Source of the DNA: Ferrithrix thermotolerans DSM 19514
GTDB lineage: Bacteria; Actinomycetota; Acidimicrobiia; Acidimicrobiales; Ilumatobacteraceae
DNA: 33,710 nt
Direction: 5' to 3'
Assembly: GCA_945861025.1 (NCBI GenBank)
Contig: CAMASN010000032.1
Coordinates: 1 to 33,710 of the forward strand
Below are positions 1 through 6,215 of the stretch, in pieces. Position 1 is the stretch's first letter. Every line of letters starts with the position of its first letter. Both the position numbers and the translations under genes were made by a program. The notes below the pieces were generated by a model. It was given only the letters and a program-made list of their open reading frames with translations. It had not been told where the DNA came from and did not search any database.

Positions 1-1
1 C

Positions 2-46
2 TCGAAGGCCAACCACGGTAAGCGTCCAAACATGGGACGCGGCTAA
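2..46 (+). CDS. C-terminal end of ribosomal protein bL37 (partial, runs off left edge)
   Basis: Reading from base 2, the first 14 codons give a short basic tail (SKANHGKRPNMGRG) ending in TAA at 44-46. The ANHGKRPN core matches what I recall as the C-terminus of bL37, the roughly 24-residue actinobacterial large-subunit protein first seen in mycobacterial ribosome structures. Only the tail is present; the start lies outside the window. The protein would bind 23S rRNA in the 50S subunit. Identification rests on one short motif recalled from memory, so the family name is less certain than the fact that a small basic protein ends here. It supports an actinobacterial origin. Confidence 0.62.
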   Translation, partial: SKANHGKRPNMGRG

Positions 47-148
47 CACCACGTTGTCTGTTTCGCGGCATGACCATCCTCCCCTGCGGAGTTTCTCGGT
101 TGTTCGCGTTGTTTGTCTTTTCGCCGTTCTGCAGCTTGTGAGCCCAAC

Positions 149-778
149 ATGACCACAGTGGTCGAGCTCCAGCTCATTGCCGATCCCAACGCCTGGCGTT
201 CCGCCGGATTCTTTGTCGACCCCTCTGACACGCTGCGTTTTGGGGGCATCCGTGTGCGCTGCATCGCTCCGAGCGAAGGCTCCGTGGCCGGAATCACCTC
301 GTGGACCCTCGCTGATGCGCCAGACGCCACCGTGTCGGCTATCGACGGGCTGGTCACCAACCATGCCGATGCGCCCGACCTTTCGCAGCCTGCCGTCACC
401 CATCCCAACGGCGTCACTGGTATCGATCATCTCGTGATCTACACCCCCAACCTTGAGGTCACGTGCGATGCCATCGCCGCGGCCACCGATGCCCCGCTCA
501 AGCGCATCCGCGAAGTCGGGCCGCTTCGCCAGGGCTTTCACCGGCTCGGCGAACTGATCATCGAGGTTGTCTCGTTCCCCGAAGTTGCCGTTGAATCGGC
601 CACCTTTTGGGGCTTGGCGCTCAATGCCGTGAACCTTGATGCAATGTTCGATACCTACGGTGACAACGTGATGTCGAAACCCAAGAACGCTGTTCAGCCC
701 GGTCGACAGATCTCGTCGTTTCGCGAAGGCGCTGGCCTTGGCCCGCCGGTTGCGGCGATGACGGTTCATTCTCGCTGA
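149..778 (+). CDS. VOC-superfamily (glyoxalase-like) protein
   Basis: A 209-residue protein. The second half has a glyoxalase/VOC-like beta-alpha-beta pattern (TGIDHLVIYTPNLEVTCDAI at about residue 91, then a GFHRLGELIIEVV strand with a Glu in the usual metal-ligand place), while the N-terminal half looks like a diverged second copy, giving a two-module fold. The likely metal ligands are the His of IDHLVIY and the Glu of LIIEVV; the substrate cannot be told. ATG 149 is chosen because only a weak TTG (113) lies upstream and similarity begins after 149. No clear Shine-Dalgarno or -10 box lies directly upstream, so the start or leader is uncertain. It is the first gene after bL37 and is followed 25 bases later by the L,D-transpeptidase. 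No operon logic is apparent. Confidence 0.7.
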   Translation: MTTVVELQLIADPNAWRSAGFFVDPSDTLRFGGIRVRCIAPSEGSVAGITSWTLADAPDATVSAIDGLVTNHADAPDLSQPAVTHPNGVTGIDHLVIYTPNLEVTCDAIAAATDAPLKRIREVGPLRQGFHRLGELIIEVVSFPEVAVESATFWGLALNAVNLDAMFDTYGDNVMSKPKNAVQPGRQISSFREGAGLGPPVAAMTVHSR

Positions 779-788
779 GCCTCTGCTT

Positions 789-794
789 TAGACT
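789..794 (+). promoter_or_regulatory. candidate -10 box of the L,D-transpeptidase gene
   Basis: TAGACT lies 9 bases before ATG 804 with no Shine-Dalgarno between them, so the transcript would have a leader of only a few bases or none. A weak TTCATT at 765-770 could serve as -35 (18-base spacer). The signal falls in the short gap after the VOC gene stop. Confidence 0.4.
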
Positions 795-803
795 CGACCA
801 CGT

Positions 804-1460
804 ATGCGACGCGAACACCGGATCTTGCTTGGCGCGCTCGTTGGATTCTTGGCGCTCGCGCTTGGCGTGCGCTTGCTGGGCGGCGACTCATCGCCGAGCA
901 AGCTGGCGGCAACGCTGGTCAAGCCAGTGTCGGCCGACTCCGTAGCCAGCACCTTGCCATTGGTGCCCGTTGGCGGCGTTGACCCGGCCACGTCGGTGGC
1001 GCCTGTTGCCGAGACCACCACAACTGTCGCTGCTCCGGTGAGCAACGGTTGCGCTGCGTCGGGTCATTCGGCTGTTGTCGATCGTGTGAACCAACGCACC
1101 TGGCTCTGTAGCGACGGGCAGATCACCGAAACCTTTGTGATGACCAGCGCCAACAGCCAGCCCGACCCGGGCACGTACAAGGTGTATGCGAAGGACCTCA
1201 AGGCGAGCTCAACGCTCACCGGCGAGTTCTCGACCATGACCCACTTTGTGGCGTTTACGCGAGGCAAGTACACCAACGCGCGCATCGCGTTTCATTCGAT
1301 TCCGAAGTACTCAAACGGCGAGTATGTGCAGCCGCTCGAGTCGGTAGGCACGGCCGAGAAGCACGGCGCCTCGGCGGGGTGCATTCGGGTATTGCCCGAA
1401 GACTCAGTGAAGATTTGGGACTGGCTCGACAAGGGTGACCCCGTCATCGTTGTGTCGTGA
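804..1460 (+). CDS. L,D-transpeptidase (YkuD domain), membrane-anchored
   Basis: A 218-residue protein with an N-terminal membrane helix (residues 7-27), a Ser/Thr/Val/Pro-rich linker (about 28-80) that would span the periplasm or inner wall, and a YkuD catalytic domain (about 85-218). The catalytic signature is visible: His164 in IAFHSIP, then HGASAGCIRV with His187 and the nucleophile Cys193. YkuD enzymes make 3-3 peptidoglycan cross-links or anchor proteins to the wall through a Cys acyl-enzyme. The motif reads S-A-G-C rather than the commoner S-H-G-C, a known kind of variation. Cys83 and Cys102 could form a disulfide outside the membrane. The gene faces the nuclease gene tail to tail, with a short tandem repeat between them. 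Confident as to family; the precise wall substrate is unknown. Confidence 0.88.
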   Translation: MRREHRILLGALVGFLALALGVRLLGGDSSPSKLAATLVKPVSADSVASTLPLVPVGGVDPATSVAPVAETTTTVAAPVSNGCAASGHSAVVDRVNQRTWLCSDGQITETFVMTSANSQPDPGTYKVYAKDLKASSTLTGEFSTMTHFVAFTRGKYTNARIAFHSIPKYSNGEYVQPLESVGTAEKHGASAGCIRVLPEDSVKIWDWLDKGDPVIVVS

Positions 1461-1512
1461 TCGAAGCCTGATCGAAGCCCGATCGGCGTCTGATCGCAGA
1501 TTGATTGCTATG
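1458..1512. repeat. 11-bp-period degenerate tandem repeat between convergent genes
   Basis: Five consecutive 11-base units start inside the TGA stop of the transpeptidase gene: TGATCGAAGCC twice exactly, then CGATCGGCGTC, TGATCGCAGAT and TGATTGCTATG. Each begins with a TGATC-like core, so GATC recurs at one helical turn. The array ends just inside the 3' end of the convergent nuclease gene (stop 1508-1510). Confidence 0.65.
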
Positions 1513-2470
1513 GGGCGAATACGTCGCCATCGGCGGTGTTGTCATCGCGTTGATTGAGATACGCCTGACCCGGCGCACATGTGGTGGCGAGCGGACACCA
1601 TCGACACGACGCTCCAGGCCGAGCAACGGCGGGTCGCCCCTCGACCTTGATTTCGACGAGTGCGTTGATGCCATCGAGTGTTCGTCGCAGGGCTGAACGC
1701 AAGAGTCCCTCGGTGACATCTTCGGTAATTGGCTGCGCTGAATCGAGATAGAAGCTGGCCAGCAGGCGAGGTGGCACCCGGCGCGACAGCGTTTCGACGA
1801 GGGCGTAGAAACGAAGGTCTTCGCGATGGCGAGCCTGCACTCGACCGCTCTTGAGGTCGACGATGAGTTTGCGGCTCTCGCGGCCTTCGGGTCTTCCAAT
1901 GGTGAGGTCGCTACGGCCGCGAAGCAGGATCGGGCCATCGACCGGCCACTGCGTACTCGACTCGGTCACCGGCCGTGAGCGGGGATCAAGTGGAGGAAAG
2001 CACTCCATGAACTTGGTGACAAGGTCGCCCGCTTGGCCACGAAGGTCGGCTTGGTCGGCGGGCTCAAGCGTGTCGAGCCATAGACCCAACCCACTTTCTT
2101 CATTGACGAGTCGTTTCACTGCTTCGTCGACAAGTTCGGTTGGCACGGCCTCGCCGCGCCAGTTGATGAGCAACTGAATGGCGCGGTGCGCCACCTGGCC
2201 GCGGGCGCGTGCCGGTGTCCATGAGAAGTCGTCGGGCGCCAGGTAGTGCGCTTCGCAATCGAACACGCTTGCCAAGGTGTGCTTGGTGATGAACATGGTG
2301 TTGCCGTTGAGGCGATCGGTGAAGTGGGCGAATGCTTCGTTGGCTTCGTCGCGGAGATCGTTGATGAATGCCTCGGAGAACACCAATGGTTCGCCGCTGC
2401 GGCGCAAGACAGCAAGGGTCGATTCTTGTGCCGGCGTAAGACGGGGGAGTGCGCTCGAGTGGTCGCTCAT
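1508..2470 (-). CDS. PD-(D/E)XK nuclease, RecB/Cas4-like, with predicted 4Fe-4S cluster
   Basis: A 320-residue protein of the RecB-type nuclease group. The nuclease core is visible: His95 in GQVAHRAIQ, Asp188 in RGRSDLT, and Asp205-x-Lys207 in IVDLKSG, followed by a helix with a conserved FYALVETL pattern. Four cysteines match the Fe-S arrangement of AddB and Cas4: one upstream of the core (Cys72, FDCEAHY) and three at the C-terminus (Cys289-x2-Cys292-x5-Cys298). No helicase domain is fused, and no cas genes or addA lie in the window. It likely acts on DNA ends in repair, by inference only. The start at ATG 2470 is supported by a TAGTGT box 7 bases upstream. It is divergent from the small unknown gene at 2539. 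Confidence 0.82.
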   Translation of the reverse strand: MSDHSSALPRLTPAQESTLAVLRRSGEPLVFSEAFINDLRDEANEAFAHFTDRLNGNTMFITKHTLASVFDCEAHYLAPDDFSWTPARARGQVAHRAIQLLINWRGEAVPTELVDEAVKRLVNEESGLGLWLDTLEPADQADLRGQAGDLVTKFMECFPPLDPRSRPVTESSTQWPVDGPILLRGRSDLTIGRPEGRESRKLIVDLKSGRVQARHREDLRFYALVETLSRRVPPRLLASFYLDSAQPITEDVTEGLLRSALRRTLDGINALVEIKVEGRPAVARPGASCRWCPLATTCAPGQAYLNQRDDNTADGDVFAP

Positions 2471-2477
2471 GGTGAGG

Positions 2478-2483
2478 ACACTA
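2478..2483 (-). promoter_or_regulatory. leaderless -10 box (TAGTGT) of the nuclease gene
   Basis: On the minus strand TAGTGT is followed by 7 bases and then ATG 2470. TTCACG at 2506-2501 gives a -35 matching four of six consensus bases with a 17-base spacer. No ribosome-binding site fits in the gap, so transcription probably starts at or next to the start codon. Confidence 0.6.
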
Positions 2484-2538
2484 CCGACGACGTGTCACAC
2501 CGTGAATCTCTCGCGCACCCCTTTGCCATGATGCCCCG

Positions 2539-2859
2539 ATGCAGTCCGGCAACACCATCGAATTCGCTCAAGCAGCCCGGGCGCTCAGTCGCGAGGCGCA
2601 AAGCCGTGGGCTAGTGGGTCCCAGCTACCGTTGCCCGCCGCGTATCGTTGGGGTCGACCGTTCGTTGCGCCGCCACGCGGGCGGCGTGGTCATTGCAGTC
2701 AAACTGCGTGGGCGTCCGTGGGCGGCAGTGTTGGCCGACATGATCGAAGGCGTCATCGCGGCAAACGGTCTCGCCTCACCCGTAGCCGATCGGCTCCGCT
2801 CAGACCTGTGGGAGGTACTCGGCTTCGAGGCCACGCCCGTTCGCACTCGTGTGGCCTAG
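2539..2859 (+). CDS. small protein of unknown function
   Basis: A 106-residue protein I do not recognise. It begins with an amphipathic stretch (NTIEFAQAARALSREAQSRGL), has a central GVDRSLRRHAGGVVIAVKLRGRPW segment and ends in a helix plus a short strand. Composition and codon use are like its neighbours and there is no signal peptide. The pattern of short actinobacterial proteins with this N-terminus suggests a conserved hypothetical, but I cannot name a family. It is divergent from the nuclease gene and ends 16 bases before tRNA-Leu. Confidence 0.6.
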   Translation: MQSGNTIEFAQAARALSREAQSRGLVGPSYRCPPRIVGVDRSLRRHAGGVVIAVKLRGRPWAAVLADMIEGVIAANGLASPVADRLRSDLWEVLGFEATPVRTRVA

Positions 2860-2875
2860 TGTGTACAACGCACTG

Positions 2876-2958
2876 GCCCGGGTGGCGGAATGGCAGACGC
2901 GGGGGGCTTAAACCCCCCTCCTTGCAAGAGGGTACGGGTTCGAGTCCCGTCCCGGGCA
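2876..2958 (+). tRNA. tRNA-Leu (anticodon UAA)
   Basis: A full cloverleaf can be drawn: acceptor GCCCGGG (2876-2882) with CCCGGGC (2951-2957) and discriminator A at 2958; an anticodon stem of five G-C pairs with loop CUUAAAC, giving anticodon UAA for codon UUA; a long class II variable arm as expected for Leu; and a T arm ACGGG-TTCGAGT-CCCGT. CCA is not encoded. UUA is very rare in such a high-GC genome, so this tRNA serves few codons. Confidence 0.95.
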
Positions 2959-2991
2959 CGAAGAACCCAGCAGGTACGAGTGGTCGCAGCC

Positions 2992-3232
2992 TCAGGCGGT
3001 GTCGTCGGCCCAGCTGAGTTGCATGGAGCGGTGGGGTGGTCGGCTTCACGTAGATCGACTGGATGATGTACCCGATGTGTGGTCGCTCCTCGGGTAGGAA
3101 CTGGTCGAGGTGGCTGTACTCCGCGTCGAAGATGCAGCCGTCGCTGGACATCCAGTCCTTGTACCCGGCCGTGAGCTCTTGAATCGTGTACCCGCTCACC
3201 CGATAGCCATCACCCGCGTCATCGATCCGCTG
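2992..3232 (-). pseudogene. decayed gene fragment between vapC and tRNA-Leu
   Basis: On the minus strand the stretch 3232 to about 3010 reads as coding sequence with strong third-position C/G bias (for example SGYTIQELTAGYKDWMSSDG and FDAEYSHLDQFLPEERPHIG). It has no convincing start: the only in-frame GTG, 3199, lacks a ribosome site and apparent coding continues upstream of it to the vapC stop. In the original frame there is no stop before the tRNA. A one-base shift near 3020-3035 would restore a natural-looking end (MQLSWADDTA) with TGA at 2994-2992. I read it as a C-terminal remnant, truncated upstream and frameshifted. The family is not recognised. Confidence 0.5.
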
Positions 3233-3250
3233 TGACGTGGCTGACCTCGT

Positions 3251-3688
3251 CTACATCTGGGGCGACGCGGTATCGATCGGATTGGCGACGTGAAAGCCCG
3301 ATGTGCTCGCTGCTTCGCACAGGCGGCGATCGGCACTGCTGAATACTCCGGCACCCACGAGGTGCGCCGCGGCGAGATGCGCGGCGTCGTAGCCGCGCAA
3401 ACCGTGCGCCTCGGCCAGATCGCCGGCCAGTCGCATCAGATCCTCGTCGACCTCGACCACGGACAACTGCGACCACAACACCTCGAGGCCCGCAACTGCA
3501 CTGCGAAACACGGTGGTGGTGATGCGACGTTGTCGTCGGGCCGCAGCGAGCGCGGCGCGGGCCTCGACGTGAGCGACCCTGACGGTGACGAGCGTGTCCG
3601 CCTCGTCCCAGATCACCGCGGCCTCCGCGGTGCCGACCTCGTCGATGAGCAACTTGATGAGCGTGGACGTGTCGACGTAGGTGATCAC
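3251..3688 (-). CDS. vapC: VapC-type PIN-domain toxin
   Basis: A 145-residue PIN-domain ribonuclease. The four acidic residues of the metal-binding site are all present: Asp6 (TYVDTSTLIKL), Glu42 (AHVEARAAL), Asp101 (GYDAAHLAAA) and Asp120 (SSADRRLCEAA). VapC toxins cleave tRNA or rRNA when released from their antitoxin. The GTG start at 3688 overlaps the vapB stop (GTGA), which argues for translational coupling. The open frame extends upstream across vapB in another frame, but that extension is not coding. The ligand set is intact, so the toxin should be active. Confidence 0.9.
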   Translation of the reverse strand: MITYVDTSTLIKLLIDEVGTAEAAVIWDEADTLVTVRVAHVEARAALAAARRQRRITTTVFRSAVAGLEVLWSQLSVVEVDEDLMRLAGDLAEAHGLRGYDAAHLAAAHLVGAGVFSSADRRLCEAASTSGFHVANPIDTASPQM

Positions 3689-3969
3689 TTGCGTTGCTCG
3701 GCCACCAATTCGCTGACCGATCCAGATGCGTGCAGTGGCACCGGACGTTGGCGCACCTTCGAGGTCGGAGGTCGAACCAGACCGGCTTCGATTAACGCTG
3801 CGAGTTTGTCCGTCGGCTGATCGGCGATGCCGTTGAGCCGGGCGATGGGTCGACCGCGGTCGGTCACGACGACCTCGACTCCTGCCTCGACCTGATCGAG
3901 GTAGCGGCTGAGGTTGTTCTTGAGGTCGCGAACCCCGACCTCGATCCGTGTCGATGTAGCTACTTTCAT
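3685..3969 (-). CDS. vapB: VapB antitoxin, Phd/YefM type
   Basis: A 94-residue antitoxin. The N-terminal Phd/YefM DNA-binding fold is clear (VGVRDLKNNLSRYLDQVEAG then EVVVTDRGRPIARL, about residues 9-45); the remaining C-terminal tail would wrap the VapC active site. The start is ATG 3969, because a good promoter ends 7 bases upstream and an earlier in-frame GTG at 4005 lies inside the -35 box. It overlaps vapC by 4 bases. Two GTAGCTAC palindromes flank the start, fitting the usual autoregulation by the antitoxin or the complex. Confidence 0.9.
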   Translation of the reverse strand: MKVATSTRIEVGVRDLKNNLSRYLDQVEAGVEVVVTDRGRPIARLNGIADQPTDKLAALIEAGLVRPPTSKVRQRPVPLHASGSVSELVAEQRK

Positions 3970-3987
3970 GTAGCCGAGTGTAGCTAC
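3956..3987. promoter_or_regulatory. paired GTAGCTAC palindromes, likely VapBC operator
   Basis: Two perfect 8-base palindromes GTAGCTAC lie at 3956-3963 and 3980-3987, 24 bases centre to centre, on either side of the vapB ATG (3969-3967). The upstream copy overlaps the -10 box, so occupancy would block transcription. A half-match (TGTAGCC) lies between them. Confidence 0.6.
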
Positions 3988-4005
3988 TTGCCGCTGCGAT
4001 GTCAC
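3977..4005 (-). promoter_or_regulatory. vapBC promoter, leaderless
   Basis: On the minus strand GTGACA (4005-4000) is followed by a 17-base spacer and TACACT (3982-3977), then 7 bases to ATG 3969. The -35 matches five of six and the -10 four of six consensus bases. Transcription would begin at the start codon. Confidence 0.65.
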
Positions 4006-4082
4006 GGGCTGTTCCTTGAATTGTGCTTCCTAGTGCCTTCCCTGGAGCCAATGCAGATGCTGAGCAATTGCCCCGCTACCGC

Positions 4083-5690
4083 TTAGCTGATTCGGAATGC
4101 GCCGCGCATCACCGGGTGGATACGGCAGAAGTAGGTGTACGTGCCGGGTGGCAGATCGGATGGTGTGGACCATGTGACGCGGCCAGCTGTTGGTGGCCCG
4201 GCATCGCCGAGCTGTCCCGAATCGAAGGAGATGTCGGCGTCGGCCAATGGGTAGGCAATGCCGGTGGCTCCCGTGCATGGCGCCTTGCAAGCGGTGATGG
4301 TGTGCCATTCGCCATTTTCGAGCGGTGCATCGACGTTGTTGTAGGTGATGGTGCCGCCGGCTTGAACCGTAGGAATTGGGTCGGCGCGCAACATGTCGCC
4401 TTGGGCGTAGATGAAGTCGGAGATGTCGATCGGCGACGCTGCTGGCTGCGAGGGGAGCTGCGATGCGTCTGCGTACTTATATTTGGTGTCGACGCCGCCG
4501 CCGTGGTTGTCGTTTTCGGCCAAGTGGCCGTGAGTCAACTCGCCGGGGCCATCAACTGCAGTGGTGAACGGATCGGCAGCGGCGAGGGTGTCGGCCGCAT
4601 TGAGCGTGTCGGCCATCCACACGACCATGATGCCCATTGACTCGTACCACGATGCGCGCGAGCTGTCGTAGGTTGCCGTGGTGGACAGCACATCGCCCTT
4701 GCGCACGGCGACGCGCCAGTCTTCGAGCGTGGCGGTCATCGAAACATCCCACGACACGGCGCCTGCGGGTTCGTAGTAGTTGGCGTCAGAGACGAACAGG
4801 TGAGCGGTGTCTGTGGCGCCCGCTTTGGCGTGATCGGCAAGCGCTGTGGCTCCTGCTCGCTGCAACCACAAGTCGGTGTTGAGGCCGCCTGGGTGAAGAT
4901 GGCCGGCAGTGGCCAACAACACGCCATCGCGGTCGACGGTCCATGCGTTCTTGGCTGGATCGGTGCCGTATGGGGCCGTCGCATCGTCGGGATAGGTGTA
5001 GAGGCCATTTTGACCCGAACCCTTTTGCACGTCGAACACCGGATAGATGCTGCCGTTTTGCACGTCGGTCCAGATCGGTCGTGCCGCCACCATGCCTACA
5101 GCTGTTGGGCTGTCGGCCGGAATGAAGTCGAGGTCGTAGGTGACCCACACCTGTTGTTCGTCGGGCCACAAGTTGTGAATCATGTAGTTGAGGGTCCACT
5201 TGTCGGTGGCTTTATAGCTGTAGCCGTAACCCACTGGCAGCGCCATCGTGGTCTTCTCTTCGCCAGCGGCGAAGAAGCGCTCAGGCAGCTTTGCTGTTGA
5301 GTCGCGGGCCGAGCTGTTCAGCCACACGCCATGGTGAAGGTGGATGACATCAACGCCCGGAATGGTGCCGTCGGCCAAGCGCAGATCGGGGGCGATGCGC
5401 ACGATGTAGCCGTCGACGTCGGGCTGTGGAATTTTCTCACGGGTGAACTCGATGTTGTTTTGGCCGGGCTTGATGCTGATCGGCCCGATCTCGAAGTGCA
5501 AACGTGTAGCGCCAGCCTGAACCGGACGACCGGCCACGGTAGACGTGGTGGAGACTTCGCCCACTGGGATGGTGGCGTCCGCGGCCGTGGTGCCAGAAGT
5601 GCCCGCAGAGTTCGACGAGGCGCTGCTGCAGCTCGCGGCTGCGCCAATCAGTACGGCGAGGCCGATTGCTCCAAAACTTCTGGCGTTCAT
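4083..5690 (-). CDS. secreted copper lipoprotein: PHM-like monooxygenase pattern plus C-terminal cupredoxin
   Basis: A 535-residue lipoprotein: signal peptide residues 1-20, lipobox ending at Cys21, then a Ser/Thr-rich linker. The body shows His119-His120 in IHLHHGVW, His172 in MIHNLW, the His264-x-His266 pair in TAGHLHPGG, and Met352 in YESMGIMVVW. This order matches the copper ligands of peptidylglycine hydroxylating monooxygenase (HH and H for one copper, HxH and M for the other). A His-rich loop (387-396) follows. Residues about 430-535 form a cupredoxin, with His463 (EWHTIT), Cys522, His525 and Met528 (FCRIHPVM) as type 1 copper ligands. It would act outside the membrane, possibly oxidising a small substrate. 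The ATG at 5690 has AAGGA just upstream. It is divergent from a DoxX-like gene. The cupredoxin is firm; the PHM relation is inferred. Confidence 0.75.
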   Translation of the reverse strand: MNARSFGAIGLAVLIGAAASCSSASSNSAGTSGTTAADATIPVGEVSTTSTVAGRPVQAGATRLHFEIGPISIKPGQNNIEFTREKIPQPDVDGYIVRIAPDLRLADGTIPGVDVIHLHHGVWLNSSARDSTAKLPERFFAAGEEKTTMALPVGYGYSYKATDKWTLNYMIHNLWPDEQQVWVTYDLDFIPADSPTAVGMVAARPIWTDVQNGSIYPVFDVQKGSGQNGLYTYPDDATAPYGTDPAKNAWTVDRDGVLLATAGHLHPGGLNTDLWLQRAGATALADHAKAGATDTAHLFVSDANYYEPAGAVSWDVSMTATLEDWRVAVRKGDVLSTTATYDSSRASWYESMGIMVVWMADTLNAADTLAAADPFTTAVDGPGELTHGHLAENDNHGGGVDTKYKYADASQLPSQPAASPIDISDFIYAQGDMLRADPIPTVQAGGTITYNNVDAPLENGEWHTITACKAPCTGATGIAYPLADADISFDSGQLGDAGPPTAGRVTWSTPSDLPPGTYTYFCRIHPVMRGAFRIS

Positions 5691-5805
5691 TGGGGTCCTT
5701 TGGTCGAGCGATTACTTGGCAGCCGCCAAGATGCCACGGGAGCTTGTTAACATCAACGCTCAAACGTGGTCTCAACGACCATGCGAACCTACTTGAAGGA
5801 TTCCT

Positions 5806-6153
5806 GTGTTTCTTGCTTGTGCTGTCATCACGTCGCTGCTGTCGTTGGTTCTGCTGGGTTCGGCCGCAGGCAAACTGACCAAACATCCAAAGGTGACCGA
5901 AAACCTTGGTAAGTGTGAGGTGCCATCGAATTGGCACCCGCGCCTTGCGGCAGCCGAAATCGCTGGCGCTGTCGGCATGGTTCTCGGCCTCTGGGTTCCT
6001 GCACTGGGCATCGCCGCAGCCGTTGGCGTGGTGCTGTATTTCGTTGGTGCGGTCATTGCCCATGTGCGCGTGAGCGACAACGAAGTGGCTGCGCCGATCG
6101 TTTTCATCGTGCTTGCTGTGGTCGTCATCGTCTTACGCATCGCCACCCGCTAG
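5806..6153 (+). CDS. DoxX-like small integral membrane protein
   Basis: A 115-residue protein with four predicted membrane helices (about residues 2-22, 46-64, 66-86, 93-112) and the GSAAGKLTKHPKV loop after helix 1 that is typical of the DoxX-like group. Members of this group are linked to quinone or thiol redox at the membrane, but most have no assigned reaction. The GTG start at 5806 is fixed by GAAGGA at 5795-5800. It is divergent from the copper lipoprotein gene across 115 bases, so the two may share regulation. Confidence 0.8.
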   Translation: MFLACAVITSLLSLVLLGSAAGKLTKHPKVTENLGKCEVPSNWHPRLAAAEIAGAVGMVLGLWVPALGIAAAVGVVLYFVGAVIAHVRVSDNEVAAPIVFIVLAVVVIVLRIATR

Positions 6154-6202
6154 GGCAAACACCAGCGTCCGCCGTATCCGCGAGCACGTAAATGCCAAGC
6201 GG

Positions 6203-6208
6203 TACTGT
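6203..6208 (+). promoter_or_regulatory. leaderless -10 box (TACTGT) that favours the GTG start at 6216
   Basis: TACTGT is followed by 7 bases and GTG 6216. An in-frame ATG at 6192 lies upstream of this box and has no ribosome site of its own. The same spacing is seen before many other genes in the window. Confidence 0.45.
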
Positions 6209-6215
6209 CGAAGTT

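Noticed and set aside
22-40. Hairpin GCGTCC/GGACGC as a terminator
   Set aside because: It lies inside the bL37 coding tail and has no T run after it.
1458-1512. Small CRISPR-like array
   Set aside because: The units are 11 bases and contiguous with no spacers.
2753-2991. Minus-strand open frame running through the tRNA gene
   Set aside because: The translated part over 2876-2958 is antisense to a functional tRNA, so it is accidental.
3689-4051. Long N-terminal extension of the PIN toxin
   Set aside because: It is the vapB gene read in another frame; the PIN domain begins at the coupled GTG 3688.
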